From assembly GCF_022549215.1 (NCBI RefSeq), contig NZ_JAKZFC010000004.1:62001-126000 (forward strand): DNA of 64,000 bases, written 5' to 3'. Position 1 is the stretch's first letter; each line of letters starts with the position of its first letter. Origin of the DNA: Solibacillus palustris. Lineage in GTDB: Bacteria; Bacillota; Bacilli; Bacillales_A; Planococcaceae. This document shows, piece after piece, positions 1 through 11,860 of this stretch. A model generated the notes under the pieces. That model saw only the letters and a program-made list of their open reading frames with translations. It did not search any database and had not been told where the DNA came from. Position numbers and translations under genes: made by a program.

Positions 1-1
1 A

Positions 2-1180
2 GATGAAATTCAAACACCAGAAGAAATTTACCTACCGGGTTATCAGCCAACTACAAAGCCGAACTATTTACAAATCCAAAAGGCAATCCAAGCGCTTTCG
101 TTAGCGAAAAAGCCGTTAGTACTTGCAGGCGCGGGTGTATTATTTGCCGATGCACGTGAGCAATTAACTGAATTTATAGAAAAATACAATTTACCAGTAG
201 TAAATACCTTACTAGGTCTTGGTAGCATTCATGGCGAGCATGAGCAATTCTATGGAATGGCAGGGATGCATGGTTACGCAACGGCAAACGATGCCATCAC
301 AAAATGTGATTTATTAATCAATATTGGTGCACGATTTGATGACCGTTTAACAGGTGATTTAGCAACATTTGCACCGAACGCAACGATTGTTCATATCGAT
401 ATCGATCCAGCTGAAATCGGTAAAAACGTACCGACCGATATTCCAATCGTAGCAGACGCAAAAGAAGCGCTATATGCGTTCTTGAAAAAGGATTTCCAAG
501 TGGCTGACACATCGGCTTGGATTCAATATTTAAACGATAATCGTGAAAAGTATCCATTATGGTATGAAGAAGCTGGAGAAGAAATTTTACCACAGCAAGC
601 GATGGAAATCATTCACCGTTTAACAGGTGGAGAAGCCGTTGTAACAACAGATGTAGGGCAACATCAAATGTGGGCAGCACAATACTACCGACTAAACAAT
701 CCACATGGCTGGGTAACTTCAGGTGGACTTGGTACGATGGGCTTCGGTTTCCCTGCTGCAATCGGTGCACAATTTGCCAAACCGGATAAAAAAGTAATTT
801 CAATTGTTGGGGATGCCGGTTTCCAAATGACAAACCAAGAACTAGCGCTATTAAAAGAGTTCAACTTACCAGTAAAAGTTGTCATCATAAATAACAGCTG
901 TTTAGGCATGGTACGTCAATGGCAAGAAACGTTTTACGAGGAACGCTATTCTCAAAGCTTAATGCCGATTCAGCCTGATTTCGTAAAATTAGCGGAAGCA
1001 TATGGCATTCAAGGGGTTCGCATCGAAAAGCTATCTGAAGCAGAAGCGATGTTTGCTGAAGCGATTAATTCTGATGAGCCAGTCGTAATTGATTGCCGGG
1101 TGAAGCAGTTAGTGAGCGTATTCCCAATGGTAGCACCTGGTAAAGGATTACATGAAATGATTGGAGTGAAAAAGCCATGA
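2..1180 (+). CDS. ilvB: Acetolactate synthase large subunit (5' end outside window)
   Basis: Catalytic subunit of acetohydroxyacid synthase, the ThDP/FAD enzyme that condenses two pyruvates, or pyruvate with 2-ketobutyrate, as the first common step to valine, leucine and isoleucine. The reading frame is open from base 2, so the N-terminal pyrimidine-binding domain is cut by the window edge. Visible are the middle domain (ARFDDRLTG) and the C-terminal ThDP-binding domain, with GDAGFQM followed by a distal NN pair and the late motif GMVRQWQ. The stop overlaps the start of ilvN as ATGA, indicating translational coupling. The promoter and any T-box leader would lie upstream of the window. Confidence 0.97.
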   Translation, partial: DEIQTPEEIYLPGYQPTTKPNYLQIQKAIQALSLAKKPLVLAGAGVLFADAREQLTEFIEKYNLPVVNTLLGLGSIHGEHEQFYGMAGMHGYATANDAITKCDLLINIGARFDDRLTGDLATFAPNATIVHIDIDPAEIGKNVPTDIPIVADAKEALYAFLKKDFQVADTSAWIQYLNDNREKYPLWYEEAGEEILPQQAMEIIHRLTGGEAVVTTDVGQHQMWAAQYYRLNNPHGWVTSGGLGTMGFGFPAAIGAQFAKPDKKVISIVGDAGFQMTNQELALLKEFNLPVKVVIINNSCLGMVRQWQETFYEERYSQSLMPIQPDFVKLAEAYGIQGVRIEKLSEAEAMFAEAINSDEPVVIDCRVKQLVSVFPMVAPGKGLHEMIGVKKP

Positions 1181-1692
1181 AACGTGTTATCACTGTGACA
1201 GTAATTAACCAAAGTGGTGTATTAAACCGCGTGACTGGTTTATTAATGAAGCGTCAATTTAATATCGAATCAATTACAGTAGGTCATACGGAGCAATTAA
1301 ACTCCTCAAAAATGACCTTCATCGTAAATGTAGAAGACGAAACAAAAATTGAACAGCTGATTAAACAGTTGTCAAAACAAATTGACGTATTAAAGGTCAA
1401 TGATATTACTGAAAAGGCCATTGTTTTACGTGAATTAGCGTTAATCAAAGTCGTATCACCACCAAACTTACGCTTAGAAATGAACTCAATTGTAGAGCCA
1501 TTCCGCCCACAAGTAGTGGACACATCGAAAAACGTTGTAACGTATGAAGTGGTTGGTCATCCAGAAAAAATTGACGCGTTTATTGAGTTAATCCGCCCAT
1601 ATGGCATTAAAGAATTAACACGTACAGGAGCAACAGCAGCAATCCGCGAAGCACAAAAAGTAGAAGGACCTCAGCTGTCGATTTTGAAATAA
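1177..1692 (+). CDS. ilvN: Acetolactate synthase small (regulatory) subunit
   Basis: Regulatory subunit of acetohydroxyacid synthase; in this family it binds valine for feedback inhibition and stimulates the large subunit. The 171-residue protein has the expected N-terminal ACT domain (start [19 protein letters not shown], with the NQSGVLNR turn) and a C-terminal AHAS-type ACT-like domain. The length fits the long form found in Bacillus. The ATG overlaps the ilvB stop by four bases, so the subunits are probably made in a coupled way. Confidence 0.96.
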   Translation: MKRVITVTVINQSGVLNRVTGLLMKRQFNIESITVGHTEQLNSSKMTFIVNVEDETKIEQLIKQLSKQIDVLKVNDITEKAIVLRELALIKVVSPPNLRLEMNSIVEPFRPQVVDTSKNVVTYEVVGHPEKIDAFIELIRPYGIKELTRTGATAAIREAQKVEGPQLSILK

Positions 1693-2787
<1,095 letters not shown>

Positions 2788-2788
2788 T

Positions 2789-4333
2789 ATGCGAAAAATT
2801 GACATTTTTGATACAACATTGCGCGATGGGGAGCAATCGGCTGGTATTAATTTAAATACAGCAGAAAAGCTAGAAATCGCAAAGCAAATAGAGCGTTTAG
2901 GTGTCACAATTATTGAGGCGGGATTCCCTGCCTCATCTCCTGGTGATTTAGAGGCGGTATCTTTAATTGCCAAAACGGTGAAAAACTCAATCGTGACAGG
3001 CTTAGCACGTGCAGTTAAAGGTGATATCGATGCAGTTTGGGAAGCGATTAAACATGCGGAGCAACCACATGTCCACACATTTATTGCTACAAGCCCAATC
3101 CACATGGAATACAAACTAAAGAAAAATCCAGATGAAGTCGTAGAACAGGCAGTTGCAGCAGTAAAATATGCAAAAGAAAAATTCTCATTAGTGGAATTTT
3201 CTGCAGAGGATGCATTCCGTTCTGACAAGGAATTTTTAGTACGTATTTGCCAAGAAGTTATTAAAGCAGGAGCAACAACAATCAACATTCCAGATACAGT
3301 TGGTTATGCGTCCCCTGAAGAATACGGTGCATTATTCCGTTACCTACGTGAAAATGTGATCGGTTCTGAAAACATTAAGTTCTCAGCTCACTGCCATGAC
3401 GATTTAGGGATGGCGGTAGCGAACTCGATTGCAGCCGTACAAAACGGTGCAGACCAAGTAGAATGTACAATTAACGGTATCGGTGAACGTGCCGGAAACG
3501 CCGCATTAGAAGAAATCGGTGTTGCACTTCATATCCGTAAAGACTTCTATGGTGTCGAAACAGGTTTGAACTTAAAAGAAATTAAACGTACATCACAATT
3601 GGTAAGCCGTTTAACGAATGTAGTCATTCAACCGAACAAAGCGGTTGTAGGTAAAAATGCATTTGCACATGAATCAGGCATTCACCAAGATGGCGTTCTG
3701 AAAAATCCTGAAACATACGAAATCATCTCACCAGCACTTGTAGGTGAAGACGAAGTGCCATTAGTTTTAGGGAAGCACTCTGGTCGTGCTGCATTCCGTG
3801 ATCGTGCGGAAACAATGGGCTTCCAGTTATCAGACGAAAAACTAAACAAAGCATTCGCCGAGTTCAAAAAATTAGCGGATCGCAAAAAAGAAGTAACCGA
3901 AGAAGATTTGACAACGATTTTAACCGAACAACAAGTGTCAATCGAAAACGTGCCACTATTCGAGTTAAAATCAGTGCAAGTTCAATACGGTACTGAAAAT
4001 ATCCCAACAGCGACAGCATCCGTTGTAACGCCTGAGGGAGAAGTAAAAACACTTGCTGCTACAGGCTCTGGTTCAGTAGAAGCAATCTTCAACACATTAG
4101 AGCAATTAGTAAACGGTACAGTGAACATTTTAGATTACCGCGTAAAATCAGTAGGCAAAGGCCGCGACGCACTTGGTGAAGCTGTTGTTAACTTAAAATA
4201 TAATGGATTCACATCAACAGGCCGCGACTCAGCACAAGACGTACTAGAAGCGTCAGCCAAAGCCTACCTAAATGCAATCAATCGTCAATTAATCCAACAG
4301 CGCGTTCGCGAGGAACAAGCTGTGATGAACTAA
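2789..4333 (+). CDS. leuA: 2-isopropylmalate synthase
   Basis: Condenses 2-ketoisovalerate with acetyl-CoA, the committed step of leucine synthesis. The 514-residue protein has the DRE-TIM metallolyase barrel beginning [14 protein letters not shown], the metal ligand motif HCHDDLGMA, and the GNAALEEI segment. A C-terminal LeuA dimer domain (about residues 385-510) usually binds leucine for feedback inhibition. It begins one base after ilvC, so it is co-transcribed and probably coupled; the SD is weak. Confidence 0.97.
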   Translation: MRKIDIFDTTLRDGEQSAGINLNTAEKLEIAKQIERLGVTIIEAGFPASSPGDLEAVSLIAKTVKNSIVTGLARAVKGDIDAVWEAIKHAEQPHVHTFIATSPIHMEYKLKKNPDEVVEQAVAAVKYAKEKFSLVEFSAEDAFRSDKEFLVRICQEVIKAGATTINIPDTVGYASPEEYGALFRYLRENVIGSENIKFSAHCHDDLGMAVANSIAAVQNGADQVECTINGIGERAGNAALEEIGVALHIRKDFYGVETGLNLKEIKRTSQLVSRLTNVVIQPNKAVVGKNAFAHESGIHQDGVLKNPETYEIISPALVGEDEVPLVLGKHSGRAAFRDRAETMGFQLSDEKLNKAFAEFKKLADRKKEVTEEDLTTILTEQQVSIENVPLFELKSVQVQYGTENIPTATASVVTPEGEVKTLAATGSGSVEAIFNTLEQLVNGTVNILDYRVKSVGKGRDALGEAVVNLKYNGFTSTGRDSAQDVLEASAKAYLNAINRQLIQQRVREEQAVMN

Positions 4334-4443
4334 TTGGTAAAATTTAAGTAAGTGCCCATTATTTTTGATACAAAACGAGCGCCATCAACTTGGTGGCGTT
4401 TCTACTACAAGTAATTTCACGTCGAAAGAAAGGTGTTTTTCAA

Positions 4444-5544
4444 ATGGAAAAGAAAATTACAGTACTACCAGGTGATGGCATTGGTCCAGAAGTTGTTGCA
4501 AGTGCAGTAAAAGTATTACAAGTAATCGGGAAGCGTTTTAATCATACGTTTCATTTAGACTATGCGGCAATTGGTGGTGCAGCAATTGATCAATATAACA
4601 ACCCACTTCCAGATGAAACAATTGCAAAATGTGAAGCGAGCGATGCGATTTTATTAGGCGCTGTTGGAGGTCCAAAATGGGATAACAATCCACCAGAATT
4701 GCGCCCAGAAAAAGGTTTGTTAAAAATTCGTAAGCACTTTGATTTGTTTGCCAATTTACGTCCTGTAAAAGCATTCCCAAGTTTACTTGCGTCTTCTCCA
4801 TTAAAACGTGAAGTTGCGGAAAATGTTGACTTAATGATCGTCCGCGAATTAACAGGAGGGCTTTACTTTGGAGAGCCACGTAAAAAAACAGATGCAGGTG
4901 CTATTGATACATGTGTGTATTCCCGTGAAGAAATCGAGCGAATTGTAGAAAATGCTTTCGAATTAGCTCGCTTACGTCGCGGCAAACTTTGCTCGGTAGA
5001 CAAAGCAAACGTACTTGATACTTCACGTTTATGGCGTGAGATTGTTGAAGAAAAGAAAAAGCAGTACCCAGATGTAGAAACAGAACATAATTTAGTGGAT
5101 TCAGTAGCAATGAAGCTGATCACAAATCCTGGTCACTATGATGTCGTTGTGACAGAAAATTTATTCGGCGACATTTTAAGTGACGAAGCTTCTGTTATTA
5201 CGGGTTCTTTAGGTGTATTACCTTCTGCTTCAATTCGCGGCGATAACTTTGGTCTTTATGAGCCAGTACATGGTTCAGCACCAGAAATCGCAGGCCAAGG
5301 TGTCGCAAACCCAGCTGCTACGATTCTTTCAGTGGCAATGTTATTACAATATTCATTTGGCTTAAAAGATGAAGCAGCAGAAATCGAACGTGCAGTTGCC
5401 GCAGTATTCGATGATGGCTACTATACAGCCGACTTAGCACAAGAACATACACGTTCACTTTCTACAAATGAATGGACAGAAAAAGTACTAAATGAAATCG
5501 ACGCAAGCTTCGTTTCAGATAGCATTATGATTTCATATAACTAA
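4444..5544 (+). CDS. leuB: 3-isopropylmalate dehydrogenase
   Basis: NAD-dependent oxidative decarboxylation of 3-isopropylmalate to 2-ketoisocaproate. The protein shows the family start ITVLPGDGIGPEV, the substrate/metal region VRELTGGLYFGEPR, and the cofactor-side motif FGDILSDEASV followed by PVHGSAPEIAG. A GTG at 4390 is in frame, but ATG 4444 lies behind AAAGGTG at normal spacing and gives the usual 366 residues. It sits 110 bases after leuA in the same operon. Confidence 0.96.
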   Translation: MEKKITVLPGDGIGPEVVASAVKVLQVIGKRFNHTFHLDYAAIGGAAIDQYNNPLPDETIAKCEASDAILLGAVGGPKWDNNPPELRPEKGLLKIRKHFDLFANLRPVKAFPSLLASSPLKREVAENVDLMIVRELTGGLYFGEPRKKTDAGAIDTCVYSREEIERIVENAFELARLRRGKLCSVDKANVLDTSRLWREIVEEKKKQYPDVETEHNLVDSVAMKLITNPGHYDVVVTENLFGDILSDEASVITGSLGVLPSASIRGDNFGLYEPVHGSAPEIAGQGVANPAATILSVAMLLQYSFGLKDEAAEIERAVAAVFDDGYYTADLAQEHTRSLSTNEWTEKVLNEIDASFVSDSIMISYN

Positions 5545-5559
5545 GGAACGGTGAAAACT

Positions 5560-6969
5560 ATGGGGAAAAATATAATTGAAAAAGTGTGGGAACAACATGT
5601 CGTACATCGTGAAGATGGCAAGCCAGATTTACTGTACATTGATTTACACTTAATTCATGAAGTAACAAGCCCGCAAGCGTTCGAGGGACTACGCTTAGCT
5701 GGCCGTAAAGTACGTCGCACAGACCTATGCTTTGCTACAATGGACCACAATGTACCAACAAAAAACCTACCAACAATTAACGATCCAATTGCGAAAAAGC
5801 AAATTATGACACTTGCTGAAAACGCAAAAGAGTTCGGAGTTGAACTTGCAGATATCGGTCACCCAGATCAAGGAATAGTACACGTTATTGGGCCAGAGCT
5901 AGGGCTTACGCAACCTGGTAAAACAATTGTTTGTGGTGATTCACATACAGCAACGCACGGCGCATTCGGTGCTATCGCATTCGGTATTGGTACTTCAGAG
6001 GTTGAGCACGTACTTTCAACACAAACATTATGGCAATTAAAGCCACCAACAATGGAAATCCGTGTTAACGGAGAGCTAGGTGTTGGCGTAACAGCAAAGG
6101 ATATCATTTTAGCAATTATTGCGAAATGGGGCATCGGCGTTGGTACAGGGCATATTGTCGAGTACACTGGGGAAGCAATTCGCAAACTATCAATGGAAGA
6201 ACGTATGACAATTTGTAATATGTCAATCGAAGCAGGTGCAAAAGCTGGTTTAATTTCACCAGACGAAACAACAGTAGAATTCCTACGTGGTCGTCGTCAT
6301 GCTCCACAAGGCGAAACGTTTGAAGAAGCGACAAAATACTGGTTAAGCCTAGCTTCAGATGCAGATGCAACATATGATGTTGTCCTTGAAATCGAAGCGG
6401 ATGAAATCGAACCAATCGTAACTTGGGGTACAAACCCAGCAATGGGCGTTGGCGTATCAAAAACGGTACCTACAGCGAGCGATTATGATAATGAAACAGA
6501 CAAAGCAGCTTTAGATAAAGCACTTGCCTATATGGATTTACAAGCAGGTCAAAAAATTACCGATATCGAGATTCAGCACGTGTTTATTGGCTCTTGTACA
6601 AACTCACGCATTAACGACTTACGCGCAGCAGCCGAAATCGTCAATGGTGAAAAACTAGCACCAGGCGTGACGGGCATTGTTGTTCCAGGATCTTGGTCAA
6701 CTAAAAAACAAGCAGAAGAAGAAGGCTTACACCAAATATTCATAGATGCAGGTTTTGAATGGCGCGAATCAGGCTGCTCGGCATGCTTAGGGATGAACGA
6801 AGACGTAATTCCTTATGGTGAGCGCTGTGCATCAACATCAAATCGTAATTTTGAAGGACGTCAAGGCGCGGGTGCTCGTACGCACTTAGTGTCACCAGCA
6901 ATGGCTGCAGCTGCGGCTATTCACGGTCGTTTCGTAGACGTTCGTCAACTACAAAAGCAAGAGGCGTAA
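5560..6969 (+). CDS. leuC: 3-isopropylmalate dehydratase large subunit
   Basis: Large subunit of isopropylmalate isomerase, an aconitase-family [4Fe-4S] enzyme converting 2- to 3-isopropylmalate. The cluster cysteines are visible in GSCTNSR and the later GCSACLGMN motif, with [10 protein letters not shown] earlier. ATG 5560 gives [10 protein letters not shown] and 469 residues, close to the family. A GTG at 5551, nearer the AAGGA sequence, is the alternative start. It is followed directly by leuD, its partner subunit. Confidence 0.96.
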   Translation: MGKNIIEKVWEQHVVHREDGKPDLLYIDLHLIHEVTSPQAFEGLRLAGRKVRRTDLCFATMDHNVPTKNLPTINDPIAKKQIMTLAENAKEFGVELADIGHPDQGIVHVIGPELGLTQPGKTIVCGDSHTATHGAFGAIAFGIGTSEVEHVLSTQTLWQLKPPTMEIRVNGELGVGVTAKDIILAIIAKWGIGVGTGHIVEYTGEAIRKLSMEERMTICNMSIEAGAKAGLISPDETTVEFLRGRRHAPQGETFEEATKYWLSLASDADATYDVVLEIEADEIEPIVTWGTNPAMGVGVSKTVPTASDYDNETDKAALDKALAYMDLQAGQKITDIEIQHVFIGSCTNSRINDLRAAAEIVNGEKLAPGVTGIVVPGSWSTKKQAEEEGLHQIFIDAGFEWRESGCSACLGMNEDVIPYGERCASTSNRNFEGRQGAGARTHLVSPAMAAAAAIHGRFVDVRQLQKQEA

Positions 6970-6980
6970 GGAGAGATTGT

Positions 6981-7571
6981 ATGAAACCGATTAATATCGT
7001 GAACAGCATTTATGCGCCGCTAGATCGCAAAAATGTTGATACAGACCAAATTATTTCAAAAGAATTTTTAAAACGTATTGAGCGTACAGGCTTCGGTCAA
7101 TTCGTATTTTTTCACTGGCGTTTTGATGCGAACGACAATCCAATCGAGGACTTCGTATTAAACAAACCAGCATACAAAGGTGCAGAAATTTTAGTTGCGC
7201 AAGATAATTTCGGCTGTGGTTCATCACGTGAGCACGCACCATGGGCTATTTTAGATTATGGTTTCCGTGTCGTTATTGCACCAAGCTTTGCGGATATTTT
7301 CCACAATAACTGCTTCAAAAACGGGATTTTACCGATCAAATTAATGGAAGCAGAGTGTGACGAATTACTTGAAAAAGGGATCGCAGAAGCACAAGCAATC
7401 GAAGTCAACCTTGAAGCACAAACAGTAACAACTGGCTACGGTAAAATGTATACATTTACAATTGACCCGTATTATAAAGAAATGTTACTAAATGGCTGGG
7501 ATGAAATTTCGTTAACATTCAAATACGAAGAGCAAATCGCAGCATACGAGAAAAATCGTGTAGCATATTAA
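6981..7571 (+). CDS. leuD: 3-isopropylmalate dehydratase small subunit
   Basis: Swivel-domain subunit of isopropylmalate isomerase, completing the active site formed with LeuC. The 196-residue length is normal for Bacillales. Motifs include DTDQIISKEFLKR near the N-terminus and the conserved loop NFGCGSSREHAPWA. SD GGAGAG lies 7 bases before ATG 6981, and the gene starts 11 bases after leuC. It is the last gene of the operon, followed by a strong terminator. Confidence 0.96.
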   Translation: MKPINIVNSIYAPLDRKNVDTDQIISKEFLKRIERTGFGQFVFFHWRFDANDNPIEDFVLNKPAYKGAEILVAQDNFGCGSSREHAPWAILDYGFRVVIAPSFADIFHNNCFKNGILPIKLMEAECDELLEKGIAEAQAIEVNLEAQTVTTGYGKMYTFTIDPYYKEMLLNGWDEISLTFKYEEQIAAYEKNRVAY

Positions 7572-7576
7572 ATGTT

Positions 7577-7624
7577 TAGACTAGGTTAAAAGCACAGGCT
7601 TTCAACCTAGTCTATTTTATTTTT
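7577..7624 (+). terminator. Terminator of the ilv-leu operon
   Basis: A long near-perfect hairpin has arms TAGACTAGGTT and AACCTAGTCTA (7577-7614), then a T-rich run. It lies six bases after the leuD stop and closes the operon. Confidence 0.92.
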
Positions 7625-7713
7625 ACATAAATTGGTACGAGATAATATTGTTGCTTATAAAGATAAGTGGTATAATTTTACATAATTGTAAAGTTTAGAT
7701 TAGGGGTGTTTTC

Positions 7714-8286
7714 GTGAAAAGTTTTTGGGGCATTATAGGGATTATTTTTGTGGTCTTACTGATTATTGGCTTTATTATGAGTTATTGGCTGTATATCGTA
7801 GGCGCCATAGCTGCATTTTACTTTGTGAAATGGTTGCTAAAGTTTAAGAAAGAACGACAATTGCAAAAGATTGAGCAAGAAGAGCGGAGACGGGAGTTAG
7901 AGCATCAATCCACTCTTGAGTACAAAATGAATCGACTATTAAAGCTTGCCAACTATAATACGAATAATCCGAATGTTCGTCATGCCTATCAAACGAAATC
8001 TGTATTGAATTTGCAGGATTATTGGCATCAGTACATAGATTTACGCGCAAAACTTTCATTGAATGATACGAATACATATCGTGAAGAAAGTGTAATTGAT
8101 TTAATGTGCGATGAGCTGTTACAACGATTAGATAACGCTGAGTATGAAACAACGGATGTTATTAAGAAGGAATTTATTGAGTCTAATTTAACGCCTTTGT
8201 TAAAAGACGTAGTAGAAATTATGGATGGTATTAGCCCTGAAACATCGATTAACATTAATGCATATCAGCTGTTAAAAGCAAAGTAA
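7714..8286 (+). CDS. Membrane-anchored protein with cytoplasmic helical tail
   Basis: Family not recognised. The 190-residue protein has two adjacent N-terminal membrane segments (about residues 5-22 and 24-42). A highly charged coiled-coil-like stretch follows (about 44-70, rich in K, E, Q and R), then a soluble helical domain to the end. The GTG start at 7714 follows TTAGGGGTG. It is a single-gene unit between the leu operon terminator and its own terminator, with no functional clue from neighbours. Confidence 0.75.
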   Translation: MKSFWGIIGIIFVVLLIIGFIMSYWLYIVGAIAAFYFVKWLLKFKKERQLQKIEQEERRRELEHQSTLEYKMNRLLKLANYNTNNPNVRHAYQTKSVLNLQDYWHQYIDLRAKLSLNDTNTYREESVIDLMCDELLQRLDNAEYETTDVIKKEFIESNLTPLLKDVVEIMDGISPETSININAYQLLKAK

Positions 8287-8320
8287 GTGATAGAAAAACG
8301 GCATTTATTACACGCTCAAC

Positions 8321-8367
8321 GCCCCGCGACCTAAACATACCATTTGTTTAGGTCATGGGGCTTTTTA
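8321..8367 (+). terminator. Terminator after the membrane protein gene
   Basis: The hairpin has arms around GCCCC...GACCTAAACA and TGTTTAGGTC...GGGGC (8321-8361) followed by five T residues. The stretch from 8368 to 8510 contains nothing I can assign. Confidence 0.88.
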
Positions 8368-8510
8368 ATGTCCGTGATTTATGTGGAAGGAACATCCATT
8401 TTTCCCCTAGCTGCTCTTGCAGTGTATAAGGAGAAAACAATGATGCCTTGCCCATTCAAAATCGAAAAATGCTTTAAATGAATGTCGCTATTAATGAAAT
8501 GAAACTATCA

Positions 8511-8547
8511 AAAAAAGATTCTCGGCGCAACATTTGCCGAGAATCTT
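8511..8547 (-). terminator. Terminator of the peptide ABC ATPase gene (minus strand)
   Basis: Perfect 12-base-pair inverted repeat AAGATTCTCGGC / GCCGAGAATCTT (8515-8547). On the minus strand it is followed by a run of T residues (A run 8511-8516 on plus). It sits seven bases past the ATPase stop. Confidence 0.92.
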
Positions 8548-8553
8548 CCTGTA

Positions 8554-10290
8554 TTAAATCGCTACCCAATGCCCGTCAGAAACCTCAACAAGCTTCGTAT
8601 TCTCTACATCAAAACGATTGGACAATAACTGTTCTTCAGTCATAACTTCACGTTTTTTTTGTTTTTCGATTGCTGGGTCTGGAATTGGGATTGAATTTAA
8701 CAGCATTTTTGTATAAGGATGCTGTGGATTCGCATATAATTCTTCGCTTTCTGCTAGCTCCACAATTTTACCACCATACATCACAGCTACACGGTCACTA
8801 ATATGTTTAACCATCGATAAATCATGCGCAATAAATAAGTAGGTCAATCCAAGGCGTTGCTGCAAATCTTTAAGTAAATCGACAACTTGCTTCTGAATCG
8901 ATACATCAAGTGCAGATAATGGCTCATCACATACGATAAATTGAGGCTCAACTGCCAGTGCACGTGCAATGCCAATTCGCTGACGCTGACCACCACTAAA
9001 TTCGTGTGGGTAACGTAGAGCATGTTCTTTATTCAAGCCAACAAGTTCGAGCAATTCCTCTACACGTGCGCGGCGCTGTTCCTTTGATGTTGTTAGCTTG
9101 TGTAAATCTAACGCCTCGCCAATTATATCAAGCACCTTTTTACGTGGGTTTAATGACGAATAAGGGTCTTGGAAAATAATTTGCATATGACGACGCATGC
9201 ATTTTAATTCTTTTTTCGTTAAGCGGCTTACAGGAACCCCTTTATATAACACTTCACCATCTGTTGGCTCATGTAATTGAAGAAGCGTACGACCCGTAGT
9301 TGATTTACCAGAACCGGATTCTCCAACGAGACCTAAAGTTTCACCTGGATAAATTTGAAACGATAAATCGTCAACCGCTTTTAAGACATTGCCTTTCGCT
9401 AGTTCGAAATGCTTTGAAATATGCTTTACTTCAACAAGCGGTACATTAATATCAAGCTCCGGTGCTAAATTCGGCATCACTTTTGGTTCTTTCTTTTCAT
9501 GCAGTTTTGGTAGTGCGTTCAGTAAGCGTTTTGTATATTCATGTTGAGGATTTTCGAAAATGTCTTCCGTTGTCCCTTGCTCGACCACTTCGCCCTCCTT
9601 CATAACAATAACGCGGTCACACATACCTGCTACAACACCTAAATCATGGGTAATTAAAATGATTGATGTCCCAAGACGTTGCTGCATTTGCTTCATTAAT
9701 GAAAGAATTTGCGCTTGAATCGTAACATCGAGTGCAGTTGTTGGTTCGTCAGCTATGAGTAGGGAAGGATTACAAGCAAGTGCCATGGCAATCATTACGC
9801 GCTGTCGCATACCACCACTAAATTCATGTGGATATTGATTATATCGTTCTTCACTATTTTTAATTCCGACTAATTTTAATAGCTCAATTGTTTTGGTATG
9901 TGCTTCTTTTTTCGACAATCCTTGGTGCTTAATCAAGCCTTCTGCAATCTGTTCACCGATACGGATCGTTGGGTTCGTTGAAGTCATCGGATCTTGGAAA
10001 ATCATACTAATATCTTTTCCGCGAATCGCTTCCATTTGCTTTTCGCTTTGCTGTACGAGATTTTTTCCTTGAAATTCAATTGTACCTGATTTCAAATACG
10101 AAGGCGGGGAAGGTAATAATCGCATAATCGAACGCGCAGTTACACTTTTACCACTTCCTGATTCGCCTACAATGCCGACTGTTTCGCCAGCATTCACATG
10201 AAAGCTTACACCTTTTACAGCTTCAAATTCTGACTCATTCGTAATAAAAGAAACACGTAAGTCCTTTACGTTTAGCAGTTTTTCACTCAT
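8554..10290 (-). CDS. Dipeptide/oligopeptide ABC transporter ATPase, fused OppD-OppF type
   Basis: A single 578-residue polypeptide carries both ATPase halves of a nickel/peptide (Opp/Dpp) importer. Half 1 (about residues 1-270) has Walker A GESGSGKS at 42-49, signature FSGGMRQRV and Walker B LLIADEP. Half 2 (about 285-550) has a second [18 protein letters not shown] and FIVCDEP. Each half ends with the oligopeptide-type C-terminal region. It is divergent from the two permease genes and the binding-protein gene that start at 10444, which are its likely partners. Fused DppD/DppF-type ATPases are known in other bacteria. The substrate cannot be read from sequence. Confidence 0.93.
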   Translation of the reverse strand: MSEKLLNVKDLRVSFITNESEFEAVKGVSFHVNAGETVGIVGESGSGKSVTARSIMRLLPSPPSYLKSGTIEFQGKNLVQQSEKQMEAIRGKDISMIFQDPMTSTNPTIRIGEQIAEGLIKHQGLSKKEAHTKTIELLKLVGIKNSEERYNQYPHEFSGGMRQRVMIAMALACNPSLLIADEPTTALDVTIQAQILSLMKQMQQRLGTSIILITHDLGVVAGMCDRVIVMKEGEVVEQGTTEDIFENPQHEYTKRLLNALPKLHEKKEPKVMPNLAPELDINVPLVEVKHISKHFELAKGNVLKAVDDLSFQIYPGETLGLVGESGSGKSTTGRTLLQLHEPTDGEVLYKGVPVSRLTKKELKCMRRHMQIIFQDPYSSLNPRKKVLDIIGEALDLHKLTTSKEQRRARVEELLELVGLNKEHALRYPHEFSGGQRQRIGIARALAVEPQFIVCDEPLSALDVSIQKQVVDLLKDLQQRLGLTYLFIAHDLSMVKHISDRVAVMYGGKIVELAESEELYANPQHPYTKMLLNSIPIPDPAIEKQKKREVMTEEQLLSNRFDVENTKLVEVSDGHWVAI

Positions 10291-10443
10291 TTTTTACTCA
10301 TCCTTTAAAAAATTTTGAATATTTGATATTGACGAAACGTTGTTACTAATACATACTGTACTAAACAGGTAGGAATTATGCAATATAAAGTTTTGAACTA
10401 TTCCGTATCATGTACATAAGAATAGTAGAAAGGGGTTGCACAG

Positions 10444-11847
10444 GTGAAAGTAGGGCAGATCTTGCATGATAGCTTTGAAAAAAACGCTTCACATAAAAGC
10501 TATTTCGTTGCCTATATTTTATTAGGCTTCATCGTGCATATTGTCACATATCTTCTATATATAAGTGGCGGTATGAAAACGAAAAACAGTAACAAAACTG
10601 TGGAAATCGAAAAGCAACTAGTTGATGATGGCCATGTACTTAGATGGACAAATGAATATGAAATACAAGAGCGAGCGAAAGCCACATTTTTTAAGCAGAC
10701 AATTGATGACAAAAAAATCAAGATGCAAGCACAGCAACTAACGCTGCAAAAATTAGAACGAGTGATAGCTAAAGAGCTTGCAGCACAGGGGATAGAGCAA
10801 AATACGTATAGTTATTATTTTGGGCAACTATTAAAAAAACCACAGTTTTTATTCATTAGTTTTATACCTGGAATATTCATGTATGTACTACTTTTTATTT
10901 CTAGTAATCCATTTATTCGATTTATCTTTGAAAGAATCCTTCAAAGTATTTTCGTAATTTTAGGGGTTGCGACACTTGTTTTTACGATTTTGTACATTTC
11001 GCCATTCGATCCTGCTCGTAACTTACTCGGAGCAGAGGCAACGGCAGAGCAAGTTGCCAACTTTAATCGATTATATGGCTTAGATCAACCGTATTTGGTA
11101 CAGCTATGGCATTCATTGTCTGGATTATTTACGTTTGATTTAGGAACATCATTTGCTGGGAAAGAAGATGTAACGCAGAGTATTTTAAATAAATTCCCGG
11201 TAACGTTGGAAATCGCGCTATTCTCGTTATTAATGGCGGTAGCAATTGCGATACCAGTAGGGATTATTTCAGCGGTACGTCCCAATTCATTTGTAGACTA
11301 TGTATTTATGTTGATTGCATTAATCGGTCTTTCGATTCCAAGCTTCTGGCAAGGGTTAATTTTCATTTTAACGTTCAGTTTAGAACTAAAATGGTTTCCA
11401 GCTACTTACAATCCAAACAACTGGATGTCGCTCGTTTTACCGATTGTCGTACTAGGAACTTCAATTACAGCTTCCATTGCACGTATGACACGTTCGAGTA
11501 TGCTGGAAGTAATTCATGAAGATTATATTATTACTGCAAAGGCAAAAGGATTGTCAGGGCGTAAAGTCATAACCAAACATGCGATTCGCAATGCGATGAT
11601 TCCGATTATTACGGTAATTGGTTTATTATTCGGTGGGATGCTAGGCGGAGCGTCTGTAACAGAAAAGGTATTTAATATTAGCGGTCTTGGTAGTTATATA
11701 GTAGATAAGCAATTCATTCCTGATATTCCTGCTATTTTAGGTGGGGTTGTTTACATTGCAATTACTATTTCAATCGTCAATATGCTTATAGATATTTTAT
11801 ACGCATTCTTTGATCCACGTATTCGTTCAAAAATGAAGAAGTCATAG
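10444..11847 (+). CDS. Peptide ABC transporter permease, OppB type with long N-terminal extension
   Basis: Inner-membrane permease of the Opp/Dpp importer. The C-terminal part, from about residue 160 (FERILQSIFVILGVATLVF), is a typical OppB domain ending in the EAA loop (YIITAKAKGLSGRKVITKHAIRNAMIPI) region near residues 360-385. The protein is 467 residues, against roughly 310-330 for usual OppB. The first 160 residues add a membrane segment near 20-40, a charged mostly helical stretch of about 80 residues, and another membrane segment near 137-155. The GTG start follows AAAGGGG. oppC-like follows 13 bases later. Confidence 0.9.
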   Translation: MKVGQILHDSFEKNASHKSYFVAYILLGFIVHIVTYLLYISGGMKTKNSNKTVEIEKQLVDDGHVLRWTNEYEIQERAKATFFKQTIDDKKIKMQAQQLTLQKLERVIAKELAAQGIEQNTYSYYFGQLLKKPQFLFISFIPGIFMYVLLFISSNPFIRFIFERILQSIFVILGVATLVFTILYISPFDPARNLLGAEATAEQVANFNRLYGLDQPYLVQLWHSLSGLFTFDLGTSFAGKEDVTQSILNKFPVTLEIALFSLLMAVAIAIPVGIISAVRPNSFVDYVFMLIALIGLSIPSFWQGLIFILTFSLELKWFPATYNPNNWMSLVLPIVVLGTSITASIARMTRSSMLEVIHEDYIITAKAKGLSGRKVITKHAIRNAMIPIITVIGLLFGGMLGGASVTEKVFNISGLGSYIVDKQFIPDIPAILGGVVYIAITISIVNMLIDILYAFFDPRIRSKMKKS

Positions 11848-11860
11848 GAGAGGGTAATAG

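Noticed and set aside
4380-4398. CGCCA/TGGCG hairpin between leuA and leuB as an internal terminator
   Set aside because: Only five base pairs and a weak T stretch; the leuB SD follows and the operon continues.
8554-10290. Two separate ATPase genes with a sequencing fusion
   Set aside because: The linker is in frame and fused OppD-OppF-type ATPases are a known natural arrangement.
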